NCBI RefSeq assembly: GCF_022539315.1
Contig: NC_066315.1
Coordinates: 93,368,990-93,432,989, forward strand
DNA length: 64,000 bases
Source of the DNA: Serinus canaria
Taxonomy: Eukaryota > Chordata > Aves > Passeriformes > Fringillidae
Reading direction: 5' to 3'
The first letter of the stretch is position 1. Every line of letters begins with the position of its first letter. Position numbers and translations under genes: made by a program. This document shows positions 49,661 through 62,272 of the stretch, piece by piece. The notes under the pieces are model-generated. The model saw only the letters and a program-made list of their open reading frames with translations, did no database searches and was not told the origin of the DNA.

Positions 49661-51549
49661 CTCACTTGCACTGATATAATCTCATGCCACTCAGACTGGC
49701 CTGTGGCATGAAGCACATCACACTTTCAAATCAGGTCCATTTTTTCATTAGCTCATATCCTTCCTGAGATGCCCTCCTTTACAGATGGCTGATCAGCAAT
49801 CAACACTAGTTTGTTTCAATCAGAAAAGCAGCCGTAACTTCTCATTTAAAGACTGTTCCTGGAGAAGCGCATTAGTCGAAGGCATAAAGCTGGCACTGGG
49901 GCAACAGTGACTCTCACAACTGATTTCTTTTTAAATTTTTTTTTAAAGAGATAGACCTCTTTTTATGTGGAGGGGTTTTGGGTTTTTTTTTTCATTTTAA
50001 AAGGAAGCATAATGAAATCCATGCCTTTGCATGGGAGCTCTTTCTGTAGCAAGGCCAGGTGCCAATAGACTGTAAATCTGAAGAGTGAATACAAAAGGTA
50101 GCAAAAGCCCAGGAGGAAGCCAGGGAATAGTTCCCATATGTACATGCTGACACTTTCTCCCTCTCTCTTCCTCCTCCAGCAATGCAGTGTGTTGCCCTTT
50201 GAGCCTACTTGACTGAGGTTAAGCATTTACACTTTTTCAGAGGACAGTCAGTCCACTCAGGGAGATACTGGCTTTCATAGCAGGAGACTTCAAAATGATT
50301 TCCTCTCTGCTTGGGCAGCTCAAAAACACACGTGCACAGAAGCAAAGGTCAGATGTCATCCAAGTGGTGTGAGAGTGCCAGCTAAATGCATGGGATATAT
50401 TTTTTATATTGGCCTCAGCTCAGCCTCCAATTCTACAAGAATCTACTTGGCGCCCACAATTCTCTCCAGTGCATTAACCCTGGGTGCAAGTGATAGGATT
50501 TAGCCTTCTAGCACTGACTAGTGGGAGCAGTCAGATAGCTAGATAACTTAATGATATCATTTGCACTCACAGTTAACTACAGGTAGAAAAGAAAGCTGGA
50601 GTTGCTGGGAAAAGACAGAAAAAGAGACAGAGGTCTTTTTAACTCTCTCCCCAACCCCTCCAACCAGATTTCTTGTATTCAGAGAGGATTTGCTTTGTAG
50701 CTTGTAGTCTTCATTGCTTCTTTCTCTGTGGTGGCCATTTGCAATAGAGTGCAGTGAGTCTCCTGCTCCGTCTTTTTCCTTCTGTTTGCACAAGCTGGCA
50801 ATCCACAGGCTATGCACCTTTCTTTCCCTACTCCCTGCTTTTTCCTCTTTCATGTCGAACACATACCTGCTTTTATATTTGAGCTCATCCTGGTGGTAAC
50901 TTTTGCCTGTTCCCATCGCCCCTACCCTTCTGATTTTTAATTGCTTGTTAATTCTGTATGGCTTTTTTCTGTTGTTTTTTTTTCCCAACTGTAGATAATT
51001 TTCAGATATTCAGGTACTCAGATCATCTTTTACCCACTAATTGCAGTATTCCCCAGGCTTTTACCCATATCCCTTACTTTATTTTCATTTGCCATCTCCC
51101 AATTTCTTATATGCAACCAAGTCTGCCTTCAAAGAAATAGAGGAGAAATCTTTCTCCCTGTGCACTTGCCCCTGTTGAATTTTTATACAAGTATGTGTGA
51201 TGTCATCCACATGTCATCCACTGCAGAGGATGGCATGGGATGATTGCTTCACAGGCTTGTGGAAGCAGGGATTGAAAAATTCCCTTCTCTTCAGTAACTG
51301 AGGTCTGTGAATTCCAGGAATAAACATTAAGAAAATAAATTAATAAAATGATGCTGGTCAAACCAGCATTGGCAAAAGGCACCCCAGAGAGGCAGAGCTT
51401 CTCTAACCAGTGGGTGTGGGCCTACCTTGCATGCCTTCTTCAGTTTCTATGAACTCATGCTACTTTATACCTAAACCAAATGTGAGCTGAGTCTCAAGAC
51501 TCTGAAACTTAATTACTACTCCAGCTTAGTATGAAGCCAGTGCTCAAAT
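49661..51549. other. Intergenic DNA, no gene recognised
   Basis: About 50557-50988 is T/C-rich on the + strand, producing a 143-codon lysine/serine-rich minus frame with no domain. A T-rich tract lies at about 49930-49995. No repeat family recognised. Confidence 0.55.
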
Positions 51550-52075
51550 GGCTGAATTATACCATTTGGAAAGGACAATTGGTTATTACACTTATCAGAT
51601 TGTTTGTGACAGGAATGGGTTAATTTTCCTAACCTTTTCTGTTCTTGTTCCACTCACAGGGTTGTCAAAAGGATGGATAAACGTGTTGCTATTTTCTGGT
51701 TTTGTTTCAGTGTCTATCATGAGAGTGGACCAATTTCATACCATTTGCTGCTTTCATTACTGTCTCAGGGTTGTCACAAGAATTGATAAATTTCAGACTG
51801 TTTTTCTTGTCCTCATTACAATCTTAAGGTTGTCATGAGAATGAATTGATTTTGTGCCATTTTCTGTTCTCATTACAGTCTTTGTCATGAGAATGGCTTC
51901 ATTTGGGGCCATTTTTGTTCCTGTTACTTACAATCTTTTGTCACAAGAACAGGGATTATTTGATGAAAATGAGAAGACAGCATCTCAGACACTGAAATTC
52001 AGGGATAACTTGTTCTTGTGACAGAGATCATAACGAGGACAGAAAGCAGTACGGAATGTATCCATTCTCAGGATG
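51550..52075. repeat. Degenerate tandem array of about 60-bp units with an inverted terminal unit
   Basis: Six to seven diverged units of roughly 52-62 bases run from about 51550 to 51955. Each contains, in order, a gtcatgagaatg-like word, an aattgattt word, a ccattttctgtt-like word and a ctcattacagtct-like word. Examples are units starting near 51661, 51716, 51781, 51841 and 51893. After a 55-base spacer, 52008-52075 carries the same unit in reverse orientation: its complement reads gagaatgg, then tttctgtcctcgttatgatc, then tgtcacaagaacaag. The arms could fold on themselves. The family is unknown to me. It may be a decayed minisatellite or the end of a DNA transposon with subterminal repeats. 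Confidence 0.75.
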
Positions 52076-53769
52076 ATTTTAAAAGTTGTGATTTTACGAC
52101 CCTGATTGTGCCAACTGGCTTTACCAGGAGATTTTACCATTTTCATTGTAGTAACCACTACTTCATTCAGACTGCTGGTAGATTTCTCCCTGCTTAGCAA
52201 GGGAAGATAAATTTATACAGGGGCTGTGAAAAGTATTGCAGGTGAACAATTGGTTCATCTGGGTAGGCTTTGGTATCCACAGGAACACCTATTTCAGACT
52301 CCAGCTGGGGGACTTCAGGAACTTTTCATGGGATTCAGGTAGGAATCACCACTAGGAAGGCAGTCATTGAGTACACTTGCATTTTGGAGGGTTAAACACA
52401 CAGAAGAGAGGTGTGTTTGAGTGCCTGGATGATTTTGGGTTTGCCTGTGTTGCCTGCACAGCCAGCTTGATCTGAGAGCTCTGGGAGTCTGAGTTCAAAT
52501 GAAGGTAAATGAGTGACTGCAAAGGAGCACCTACAACTCAGCTAAGAATGAGTTACTGCAAATGAAAGGGCAGAAGTGAGAGATCAAGGCATGTACAACA
52601 TCCAGGGCCCAGAAAGCCTAGAAGTAATTATTGCGTTCTCAAAGGTGATCAAAGAGAAGCAGCAGGAAATGTTAAATAAAGCAGAAACTGATACAGCACG
52701 TGAGAAAGGAGTGGGAATGAGAAAGGCATCGCAGTAAGACAGAAGCTATGGACAGGCAAAGTGAGAAAGTAGCTGCAGAGGAGGGGACAAGGAGCTCCAG
52801 CAGAAGAAAGGATACTAAGGCATAGCCAAATAGTCAAATGCTCAAATTTGCTTGGTGCAAGGCAGGGAACTAAAAGGAAGGACAGGAGAAGGAGAAAACT
52901 GAAGAAGAAAAGCACTTCCCTCCATGACAGGGTGGACAAGGGAGCTCTAAAGAAGGCACCCGTGTTTACCAGCCACGTTTTTGGTAATGTTAAGCAAGTG
53001 GCAACTTAGTGCTTTGAAAAACCTTGCATTAACTGCTTTTGAGCTTGCCAGCTTTTATTTTGCAGACTGTGGAAGTTTCTATCTTTCCATTTCCCACATT
53101 TTCTCTCGAGGCCAGGGCTCTGCAGTCCAGCAGCAGACACTACAACTTTATTCCTGGTTTTAGACTCCTGGTTCCATCAGAAATTGAATAGAGGATATAT
53201 GTATGGTATTCCCTTTGGCACCCCTCATGAGATAGATCCAAAGAAAAAGAAAGGTCACTTGGGAGCCATTGCCATAAAGGGGATTCAAGCTGTGAACCAA
53301 AGCAAAAGGAGATCATGATAACTGGAATGCCCCACTGAAACTGCTTGGATAATCATTCTGCAGTGCTGTTTGAGAAATAATCAGAAAACCCATCTGAAAA
53401 TAAGTGTACCTGAGCAGTGAAAGACATCCCCAGTAAAAGGAGAGTGAGGGGGATGGACATTTCTCACAGTCTAAGTAAAATAAGGCAGGAATGCTGCAAT
53501 AAATAGACCTGACAGATGACACCTGGTATTTCCTGGGCCAATTTCTATGAACCTTTTTTTTGATCTTTTGCATTCTGATTTGTCCATCAGAGCCTGTGAT
53601 CCTTTGCTTCATCTGTCCCATACCTCCCCCCCTGCCCCCGCTTTTATGTATTATTATATGTACCTAATCTCACTGCTCTGTCTACCATCTGCCATTGTTT
53701 GAAGTATATGGGAATATAAGTTTAATCATAAAAATGGTGGCCCTGGCTGTGTGTGCTACACGAATGTTC
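52076..53769. other. Intergenic DNA, no gene recognised
   Basis: About 52620-52930 is purine-rich on the + strand, giving a serine/leucine-rich minus frame of 96 codons with no domain. Nothing else stands out. Confidence 0.55.
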
Positions 53770-54420
53770 AACTTTCAGAAGATGAAGTGACCTCCAAATG
53801 GCTTACTGCTTTTCATTAATTTCTCTGTATAATTGAACATTTTTCGGCATCTCATTTAACAAACTGTTAAGCTCCTTATTGCACAGAAGGGCCATGTGAT
53901 GCGCAGGGATTCTGAAATGCTTCCCCTCATTCACAGTTCTCCTACTAATATCCTGGGCATTATTAGTAGTTCACAAAGCCAGCACATTTTCTTTTTGATA
54001 AGTGTCCCTGTTCTGCCCTCCTTTGTCCACCTCCAAATGCCTCCTAGTACTTATAAAGAATAAAGCCGTGCTGCCTAACTAGCCTGGTGCATTGCATTGC
54101 TACCCCTACTCACTCGGTTGCCTGTAAGGGGATGTACTTATATCATGAAAGATAAATCCCAGCTAGAAATACAGGTCCCTGACAACCTAATCACTGAAAC
54201 CCTGTCAAGTAACCCCTAATTTTAAAGCAAGTGGTTAATTCCTAGCAAATTGATTTATGCACTGTTTGAGGTTTGGTGAGTTGTGTTGTTCATCTGTTAT
54301 TACCACGAACTCATTTAGACCACTGACACAACACAGTGCATCTCCCAAGAAAATTTCCTTTGTCAGCACATCTAGAATTTGCTAATTAAATCAACGATGG
54401 CATTATTCACTTTCTGAAAA
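53770..54420. promoter_or_regulatory. Candidate conserved non-coding block(s)
   Basis: Two unique stretches, about 53800-54000 and 54230-54415, are rich in ttcattaattt, ctaatatc, ttattagtag, gctaattaaatcaacg and similar TAAT-core words, with isolated CpGs (tttttcggc, gatgcgcag, accacgaac, tcaacgatgg). No repeat is present. Enhancer function is inference from texture. Confidence 0.27.
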
Positions 54421-54450
54421 AAACAACTTCTCTCTCCTTTCCCCCTTAAT

Positions 54451-54492
54451 AAACATGTGTGTGCATAAACACGCACACACACACGCATGTTT
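54451..54492. repeat. Imperfect CA/TG inverted repeat
   Basis: A left arm acatgtgtgtgc and a right arm gcacacacacacgcatgt face each other around taaac, so the tract can form a short hairpin and is also mostly alternating purine-pyrimidine (Z-DNA candidate). It is short and probably length-variable. Confidence 0.7.
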
Positions 54493-57400
54493 TTTGTAAT
54501 GTGCTCAGTTCAAAACTTTGAATTATTTTTATAAACTGTTTTAGTCAGCTCTAAAACAGACTTAGATCAGATAATCTGGTCACCGCGGTAGATATGAACT
54601 GTCTATATGCATGTGAATGGGGCAACAGAGGGAGCTGTGTGATGCTCATAGGTAATCACAAGTCTCACTTTTTCAGAGAACACCCCAAAGTGTGAATTTC
54701 GAAAAACTTGTAGGGCTGGCCAGCAAGTTCTTTTCCCATCTGTGTTATTGCAGCTGAAGTGAATTCAAAACACCAGAAAAGACAGGTCACCCCCCAAGCT
54801 TTGTAATTATGGGTCCTGAATTCCGCTGCAACTCTTTTTATTGTTTAGGGTGCAAACAATAGAAGAACATAGAAATTAACCTTTTTTGAGCAGCCAGTAA
54901 TTTTTTTCAAAAACTTCTTACCTTGAGAAGTTAAAAATTCTGATTAAGTAACCAAAATAAAGCTATCTATGCTCAGACTCCTGCTTCCATCAGTGTTAGG
55001 TGCCATGGAAGGAAGCATTTTTCTGCACATAGAAATGTCCTGGCAAAGACCCTTGCTTGTGCTTGGGATACGGTTTGCCTTGCAGAACCACCTGAATTTG
55101 GTAGTGCCTTCTCCTGGGGCAGAGTATGACTTCTACCCCCATGATGAATCCCATGTTTCCTCAACTGCTCTACAGACCACTTGCTTATTACAGCTAGGAT
55201 GTGTGCAATGCAGCTGAGGAGAAAGGTATTTGTGACACTCTATCTCCAGCTCAGAAAGGTGTTCTTGATTCTTGTCACTTCCCCTCTGTGGTAGGTGCCT
55301 TACCCCAGTTGCCAGACCAGGACATGTCTGTTATTACAAGGACATAAAAAAGAGGATGACAAGGAAATGGGAAGCTATTTAAAAACCAAATGGCTCTATC
55401 ACTCTGGTCTGTACATGAACCAGAGTGTGGCAATTCACCAGTATGTGGCAACTCACTCAGCCTCTAATTGCAAGATAGCAACTGGCTTTTTATCCTTCTG
55501 AAGACTGAATTAAAACCAAATTTCCCTTTTCGGATAAGCTGACCCCTCAGCAGGCTCAGAAAAATAAAACCAAAAAGAAACACCACACACCATGTCATAA
55601 CCTTTCTTTTCAAAGACAGAGGTGTGCAGGGGTATGCAGGGGTGTGCTCTGCATACAGTTTTGCTCTATACCTACTGTCTTCTGGCTGGCAAAGACTTTC
55701 CAATATCACTATTTATGACTGACCCTTTTGTGTTACTACTGAGACATAAGTGGTGCATGGCACCACCCCTTCCAAGCAGGTCTTGAGGTAACACCTCCTT
55801 AATCAAACTCAAAGTATCCTCAGTTTTTTTCATTCCATTTAATTCTGTTTATTGAAGCCATTTAATACCCTTGTTTAGTCAAATACAGTCTTGATGTATG
55901 CTCTTGGCCCGCTGTGGAAAGGTTACAGCATTTCATGCTTTCATTCTTCATATCTGAAGCAGCCGTGCAGTTTTTCCACCAACTCATTGCTTGCTAATGA
56001 ACTTTTTTTTTTTTTAAAGCAGCCTGTCATTTTGTTTAATGTTGCAAAATAAGGCAGTCTTTAAGTGGGATCTGATTTTGCTAAGAGATGTCTAAACTTA
56101 AGTGAGATAATGGATGTAACAAAATACCACCAAATATGACAGCTTTGTTCTGCCAATGTAATTTGCTGATTCTGGAAACCAAACGCAGAACAGTCTGTGC
56201 CAGTCTTAGAAAAGAGGCTTGTTTGACAGATATAAACCTGCTTAAATATCAGCATACACTACATTAAATAGCAGACTTCTGCATTCATTTGTGGGTTTTA
56301 GTCACTTGTCATAACACAGGGTTTTTATTTTATTTTAAATGTCTCATTGCTCCTATCACTCTGGTGCCCAAACGCAGTTGGCTGCTTCCCCCTGCCCCCC
56401 ACACTTAAAGCTGGAAGGGGATGGTTCTTAACAGAGACACCAAACTTCCCTAATTACAATAAGGCTAAAAATCATACTTACCTCTTAATCCATTTCAGGG
56501 GAAAAAAAAGTTTCTGTCTGCTGTGTTGTGGAGAAACTTTTGGTTGGACTTGGTCACATTCTTTCTGCAGATAAAGAAAAAATGTATGTGTTCAGAAGGG
56601 AAGTCTAGGAACACAAACTGCTCAGCAACTGCTGTTTTTTCTTGTTTTTTCTTCAGCACATTTAGAGATGCTCCTAGAACCATGAAACAGAGGCATCAGT
56701 ATTTCCTGGTAGTAGGACTCTCAGAGGCCTTTAACAGTGCCTGCGTGTAGTTCAGATACAGAGTTGTAAAGTATGTGACCAAAAGTTATTGGATTTACCA
56801 AGCTTCTGCATTCGCTTGGATCTTTTTAAAACCCTCCAACACACACACATATATAGACATACCAGGCTATCCTCTGTTTACTTGCTATTGACACTTCCAC
56901 ATTTATCAGGCTTATTTCACCTTACCTTAGTCCTGTCCACAGACTGCTTCCACAGCCTCTTCCTGCTCTCTGCAGTTCTCCCATATTGCTTTTTTATGCT
57001 CTCCATTTTTCATATTTAAAGTTTTAAGATGTTTGGACCTTGGTTTTTAACAGCAATGTATTTCTTCACTTAAACATTGGTAAGGTCCTTGTGACTTTCC
57101 AGGTGCCGATTCTGACACTCTCAAGTAAAATGAACTGTAATTGTCACATATTACATGTTGCCAGTGTTTCCACAGTAAATTCTTCTCAGGAATGTGATGT
57201 TGGCAACCCTTTCTCCTACAAAGGAGGTGTTTTCAAAATGATCACCCATGTTTTAACTCTCCAGCACTCAGACCTGCCTTATGCTAGTTTGCTTTCAGAC
57301 ACTTTGGATCTAACATTAAATGATGATTTTTTTTAGAGTAACAAAAGTTAATGGTGCTATGACATTTCATCTCATTGAAGGATATGCATCAAAATATGCT

Positions 57401-60400
57401 GTGCTGACCCTACTGGAGAGAAAAGGATTTTTCCTTGAGACTTGAATTTCACTTTAATTCTGTTCTTTCTTACATGGATTAAGCTTAGGGAAATCATAGG
57501 TTTTTAATTTATTTGAATCAACCAACTTACAAGCCTCTTTTTTTGACAGCAAATTATTAATTATTTTTAGGCTAAATGAGTGATTTGTGGGAGGAAACAA
57601 TGCAATAACTAAAATGAAAGACAAAAGTCAATCTACCCCACAATTTAGTTACATCCCTTAATCCAGAAAATATCTTTAATATTCTGGTATACAGCAGATA
57701 TTTCTGGTTGCATTACCAGTCTTATTTTGTAAGTATTTGATATTTTAGGTTTAAATGAATAAAGCAATTAAGCCAAGACCTCTTCAGAGAACCAAGTCAG
57801 TACCAGGTTTCTCTTTTCCTATCCCTCTAAGACTCATGTAAGATAGAGTTAGTGCCTTATTCATGCCTCTCCTTTCAGTCACATAGCAGAAGGAATCATG
57901 AGACTCTGCCTTGGCTGCTGAGGCCATGTAATTGTCCTTTGTCTCATTATGGAACTGAAAAATCCCAAAAGGCTGAATGCAGCACCATTTTTCTGGCCAT
58001 GGTGTAATCCCTGGAGACTCTGTTATTTTTCCCAAATGGGTAAGACATGTGAGGTTTACTAATTTTCTTCACAAACCTGACAATGTCAAACACCCTGAAA
58101 CCAGCCGAGCTCTGCCTGTGGAAAAGCACTGGGGACACGGCACAGTTTGGACAGGTACAGCACAGAGGAATGAGACCCTGGAGTAAATCACCTTGTTCTC
58201 CTAGGAAGGCATTGGTGAAACACAATGAAGGTCCCCCACCCTAACCCATGAGCATGCATTAGGCAGGATGGAGGGTGCTGGGTGGAGACAGAGAGTTGGC
58301 CTTTAAAGAATGGACCTTAAAATCTGTGAGGTTTTCACACCACAAGAACTAAGCTGTAGGAGCGAGTGAGACCAGAAAACAAAGTGCTTTAAGCACTGCA
58401 TCCTCTAACAAGAGCAGCTATTCAGATCTGATATTGATAGCATGCCTATGTTTATAGCCACTGCTCAATGACCCTAGATGGATCATTTTCTTTGATAAAG
58501 ACAAACCTTGTCATTTTACACATTTTAGCAAAATTGCGAATTGCTGACAATCTAGCAATGAGATTCCTTACTTAATTTTAAAGCAGTAAACCTCTCTCTC
58601 ATTGAGTTTATAAATTCCCTGTGCCTCAAAGACTTTGGGTAGAGCATCTTTATTAGTATTTAAGTCAGAGGCATGAGCAAAGAATATTTCTGTGAAATGT
58701 CAGCTCCTTCTGAAAAGACTTCCTGGAAGTTCTGACACTTATCATTTTAGGAATGGCCAAGGTGGGGAAGAAAATTCTCACTTGACACAGTGAAGAACAT
58801 GTCTGAAGGTCAATTTATTTTTGCCCTGGTAGGAGCCTGTAGGAGCCATGCAGATTCAGTGGTGCTGGCATATTTTCCTCAAGATGGATGGACTGACAAA
58901 TCCTGGAAAGTTTAGGTTCATATTTAATTTGAGCAGTGATAATGAAAGACACAATCTTGTGTTTAACCCTTCATGCCTTCAGCACCCACAAACCACATAC
59001 TTGTGAGTAATAAAGTTGACTCCACCTGTAAAACTCCAAGGTATAGTTCCCACTGAGGCAGATGAATCTGGCAGAAGGAGAGATGGGGGGAAGCTTCACA
59101 TTATTTTTCCACTGGACACTACTCTTAACTATTAAAACAGCAAACTCTAAGCATTAGGTAACATCTGCTGATTAGTGACTCAAAAGCAAGTTCCACAGAC
59201 AGATATAAAGGTGATTAGTGAGATCTTTGTCTTTATTTTCCAAAGGGTCCCAGAAGCCTAGCAACATTGCTGGTCTCTGACACACATGGAAATTTGCTAC
59301 TCAGAATCCTATGGGAAAGAAAATGCACTTTATTACTAAAACTATTCAGAATAATCCATCTTTTTTGAAGGCCAAAACTGAGAGAAGCTATTTAAAGTGA
59401 ATTTAATGTGACTTCCACTGCAGAAGATGGGAAGCCAAAAGGAGAAGTTTAAAAAAAAAAAATCAATGCATGCCAAGAGTCAGAGAACCACCCACTCATC
59501 CAGGCAAGCCAGAGAAGAGTGCAGGAGACACAGCTGCCAGATAAAATACATTACAAACCAAATGAGATCCAAAATATTGATGATCCCAACCATCAGCAGA
59601 AACAGGAGAACCAAGAGAATTTAACTACATCTGCAGAGTCTAAACTTGAATTAAAAATGAGGGCTGACTGCTCAGGTCAAACAAGCCTCATCACCAGGAA
59701 TCCAAGCAAAATAGAGGCTTTATTCCTGTATTTTTCTTCGCACCAAATTGTTCATACTATACAAAATACCCCATTGACTTCAGCAAGGCTACATGAATCA
59801 GTGTCCTATTCAAAATTATTTGAGGCACTAGATTTGAGTCTTAAGTGTTCTAGTTTCCTTTCAGTCTCTTAGAACACAAAACTGGAAAGAAGCTGGAGGA
59901 CACAGACAAGGCCATATAATGGGTGAAGGTAGATAGCAAGTGGAGAGCTCATGACCAGGCCAAAACCAAAGTCCTTTGCACACATTCCTGGGGGAAGGAC
60001 TGTCTCCTGGATTTCCTGTCACCTGTAGAACAGTTTCAGATGCACCACTGGACACACTCTAGGCAGAATGCCTCACTTCTTACCATCTGCAAAAGCAGAG
60101 ATTTCTGCTGACACGACGCTCCTGGTGATCCAGCAGAGCTCTGTTGCTGCCATACAAAGAGGAAAGCCCAGACCTGAAATTGCATCTTCTAGCTTTTGGC
60201 TGACCAACAGCCTTGGAAGGGGACTTTGATCCAGAACAGATGCAGAAAATTATAGTAGCTGCAGATCCACCAGACGGGGGTTTATCAAGGACAGCCATCA
60301 TCATAAAACCTGTTGGGGCTCCAGATCTCCTGGATATCATAGAGAAAACTGCCTGCACACTGACAAATAGGTCCAGACTGGACCTCATTAAGTTTTACAC

Positions 60401-61051
60401 AAGTCTATCCACACTCTCATCAAGGGTGCAGGTCTTTGGGACCTGCTTTGGAAAAGCATGTCTTGACCAAAACTCCCTTCAATTACACCAGTAAGAGCAC
60501 TTTTATGTCTGAAGTCAGCTTCAAGCTAACTGGTATGAGGTAAAAAATGCATTGGTGCTGTAGGAGGGCTATTTGTTCATCCTTCAAGGCAGGTAGGCCA
60601 ACATTCTAGTACTTTGCTATATGAGGGTCTAAAACTTGGCTGAGGTAGTGAATGTTGTATCATTATCAGAGGGAGTTTGATTCATTAAGATTGAAGGATG
60701 GTACCAGTAAGGGTTCCTCTTGAAGCTGAGAGAAAAGATAACCTCTCCTCTCTTACTTAAAACACCATGTGTATTTAATTACTGTACAACACATGGCAAT
60801 ATAAACTATTAGTCTTCAAACCATGTTTTAGTCCTCACTTTTCTTCTCTGCAAACCCTCAAAGAGATGTTTGTGGCTGCAGACCCATTTGCAGGTACAAG
60901 GTTTTTGGTTGTTACTTTTTCAATTCAGCATTTCCAATCTGACTCCCAGAGATGATGGGAGTGCTCTCCTCACTCAACAAAGGAACTTCTAACTCCAGCA
61001 TCAGGAGGTAGAGAAGTGAGTTAACATCTGCGCTGAAGGCAGCTTGGGGAT
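54493..61051. other. Intergenic DNA, no gene recognised; one candidate regulatory patch
   Basis: AT-rich unique sequence throughout. The patch at about 58430-58640 contains CTTTGAT at 58490-58496 (TCF/LEF-type), caaaattgcgaattgc near 58531 and TAAT words, and might be an enhancer. The region 59420-60500 has slightly longer plus frames (59519-59872, 117 codons; 60213-60494, 93 codons) that resemble no protein I know and lack a convincing splice framework. A 12-base T-run lies at about 56005-56017. Confidence 0.5.
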
Positions 61052-62272
61052 TGTCATGGTTTGAGCCTGGCGCAGTGCCAGTGCCCCCACGAGATCACCT
61101 CCTTCCCTGGCACCCACTGTGAGATGTGATCAGAGACAGAGCAAAGCAGGCTCCAACTTAAGGTTAAAAGGGAAAAAACATTTATTAACCTACAACTACA
61201 AAGGAAGACACACAAAACACATAGAACACAAGATGAAAACCTTCCAAATTCTTCCTCCTCCCCCCACCAAATTTCCAACTCCATTACCACCCTTAGATAA
61301 CCAATTCTCAGTTCCTCGAGAAGAGAGGAGTCCCTCTTGCGCCACATTCCTTCCATGTCCAGTGCTCTCACCACTGCACATGGATCAGAGCTGCTTCTAG
61401 GGTTTTTCATTTTAAGGATACTTTGTCCAGTTCCAAAAAGAGCACAGTCCCTCTCCTTTCGGGACACCTGTCCCCCCCAAATTTCACCTCCTGGGGCCGA
61501 GGGGTCTCTTGAACAGAGATCATCTTCTTCTTCTCTCTTCTTTGAAGTGGAGGGCACCACCACCACCCTCCTCACCCATCGTCTCTGTTCACTCCTCCAC
61601 ATCACTGCACTCTCTTGGCTCTGAGCCATCGCCTCCCCCTAGAACGCAGTCTCTGTGGCACAGGAACACAAGGGGTTCTGCTGTGGCTATACAAGAAAAG
61701 TCCAGCCCAAAGCCACTCCATCATCTCCTCCCACTTAGAATTCTTCTCAACATCTAATCTCCTCAATCTCAGCATCTTCTCAATCTCATCAACTTCAGGA
61801 GGAATCAGCATTTGCAAGGTTCCCATCTCCCTCAGAGGGGTTAAAAGTCCCCGGCTCTCTGCCGGTTTACTTCAACTCCCACGCCTGGCTGCCCTGCTGG
61901 GCACCCCCCCCTTCTCCTTCACGCCGGGCTCCGGGGTGGGGGGGGGGGGGAATGGAGGATGGCTGCCCGAAGCCCTTGCAATGTTCTCCTACACCCTTGG
62001 GCCCAGGCCTGGCCTACCTCTCTCTCCGGCCGCATGGCTCCCCTCCCCCCCCTCCTGCCCAGCTCCGGCCGGGCAGGGAGGGTTGAGGGTCTGCTCACTC
62101 TCAAGCGGAACTCAAAGAGGAAATTCCCCTGGGAGATCACAGCTTTTAACCCCTGTGTTCTCAGAGGCGTATCCTGCCCTCAGTGGACAAACCAGGTGCC
62201 AATATTAAATCTGAACACCGATTGGCTTGCCCACACCATCACAAAAACTTCATTTCCTCTTAAACCACGACA
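61052..62272 (-). mobile_element. Complete solo LTR of an endogenous retrovirus with 5-bp target duplication
   Basis: The element begins TGTCATGGTTT (61052) and ends AAACCACGACA (62272), an inverted terminal repeat with the TG...CA ends of retroviral LTRs. The bases GGGAT occur immediately before it (61047-61051) and immediately after it (62273-62277), a 5-bp target-site duplication that proves a whole-element boundary on both sides. No gag-pol-env sequence is present, so this is a solo LTR left by recombination between two LTRs. Orientation is minus: on that strand AATAAA lies at 61186-61181, leaving about 129 bases to the 3' end for the R-end and U5. A 1.2-kb LTR and 5-bp duplication fit an ERV-L or class-II-like avian family. 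The terminal sequence resembles LTRs abundant in songbirds, but I cannot name the family. It includes a 13-G run (61938-61950). The intact ends suggest a fairly young insertion. Confidence 0.92.
61181..61186 (-). terminator. LTR polyadenylation signal (AATAAA on minus strand)
   Basis: TTTATT on the + strand reads AATAAA on the minus strand, in the final tenth of the LTR, where the R region of a retroviral LTR carries its polyadenylation signal. This fixes the orientation of the element. A minus-strand TATA candidate (ttgtatagc, about 61693-61685) is weak and is not claimed. Confidence 0.7.

Noticed and set aside
61615..62208. 197-codon + frame inside the LTR
   Set aside because: It runs against the transcriptional direction of the LTR and reflects its GC/C-rich composition.
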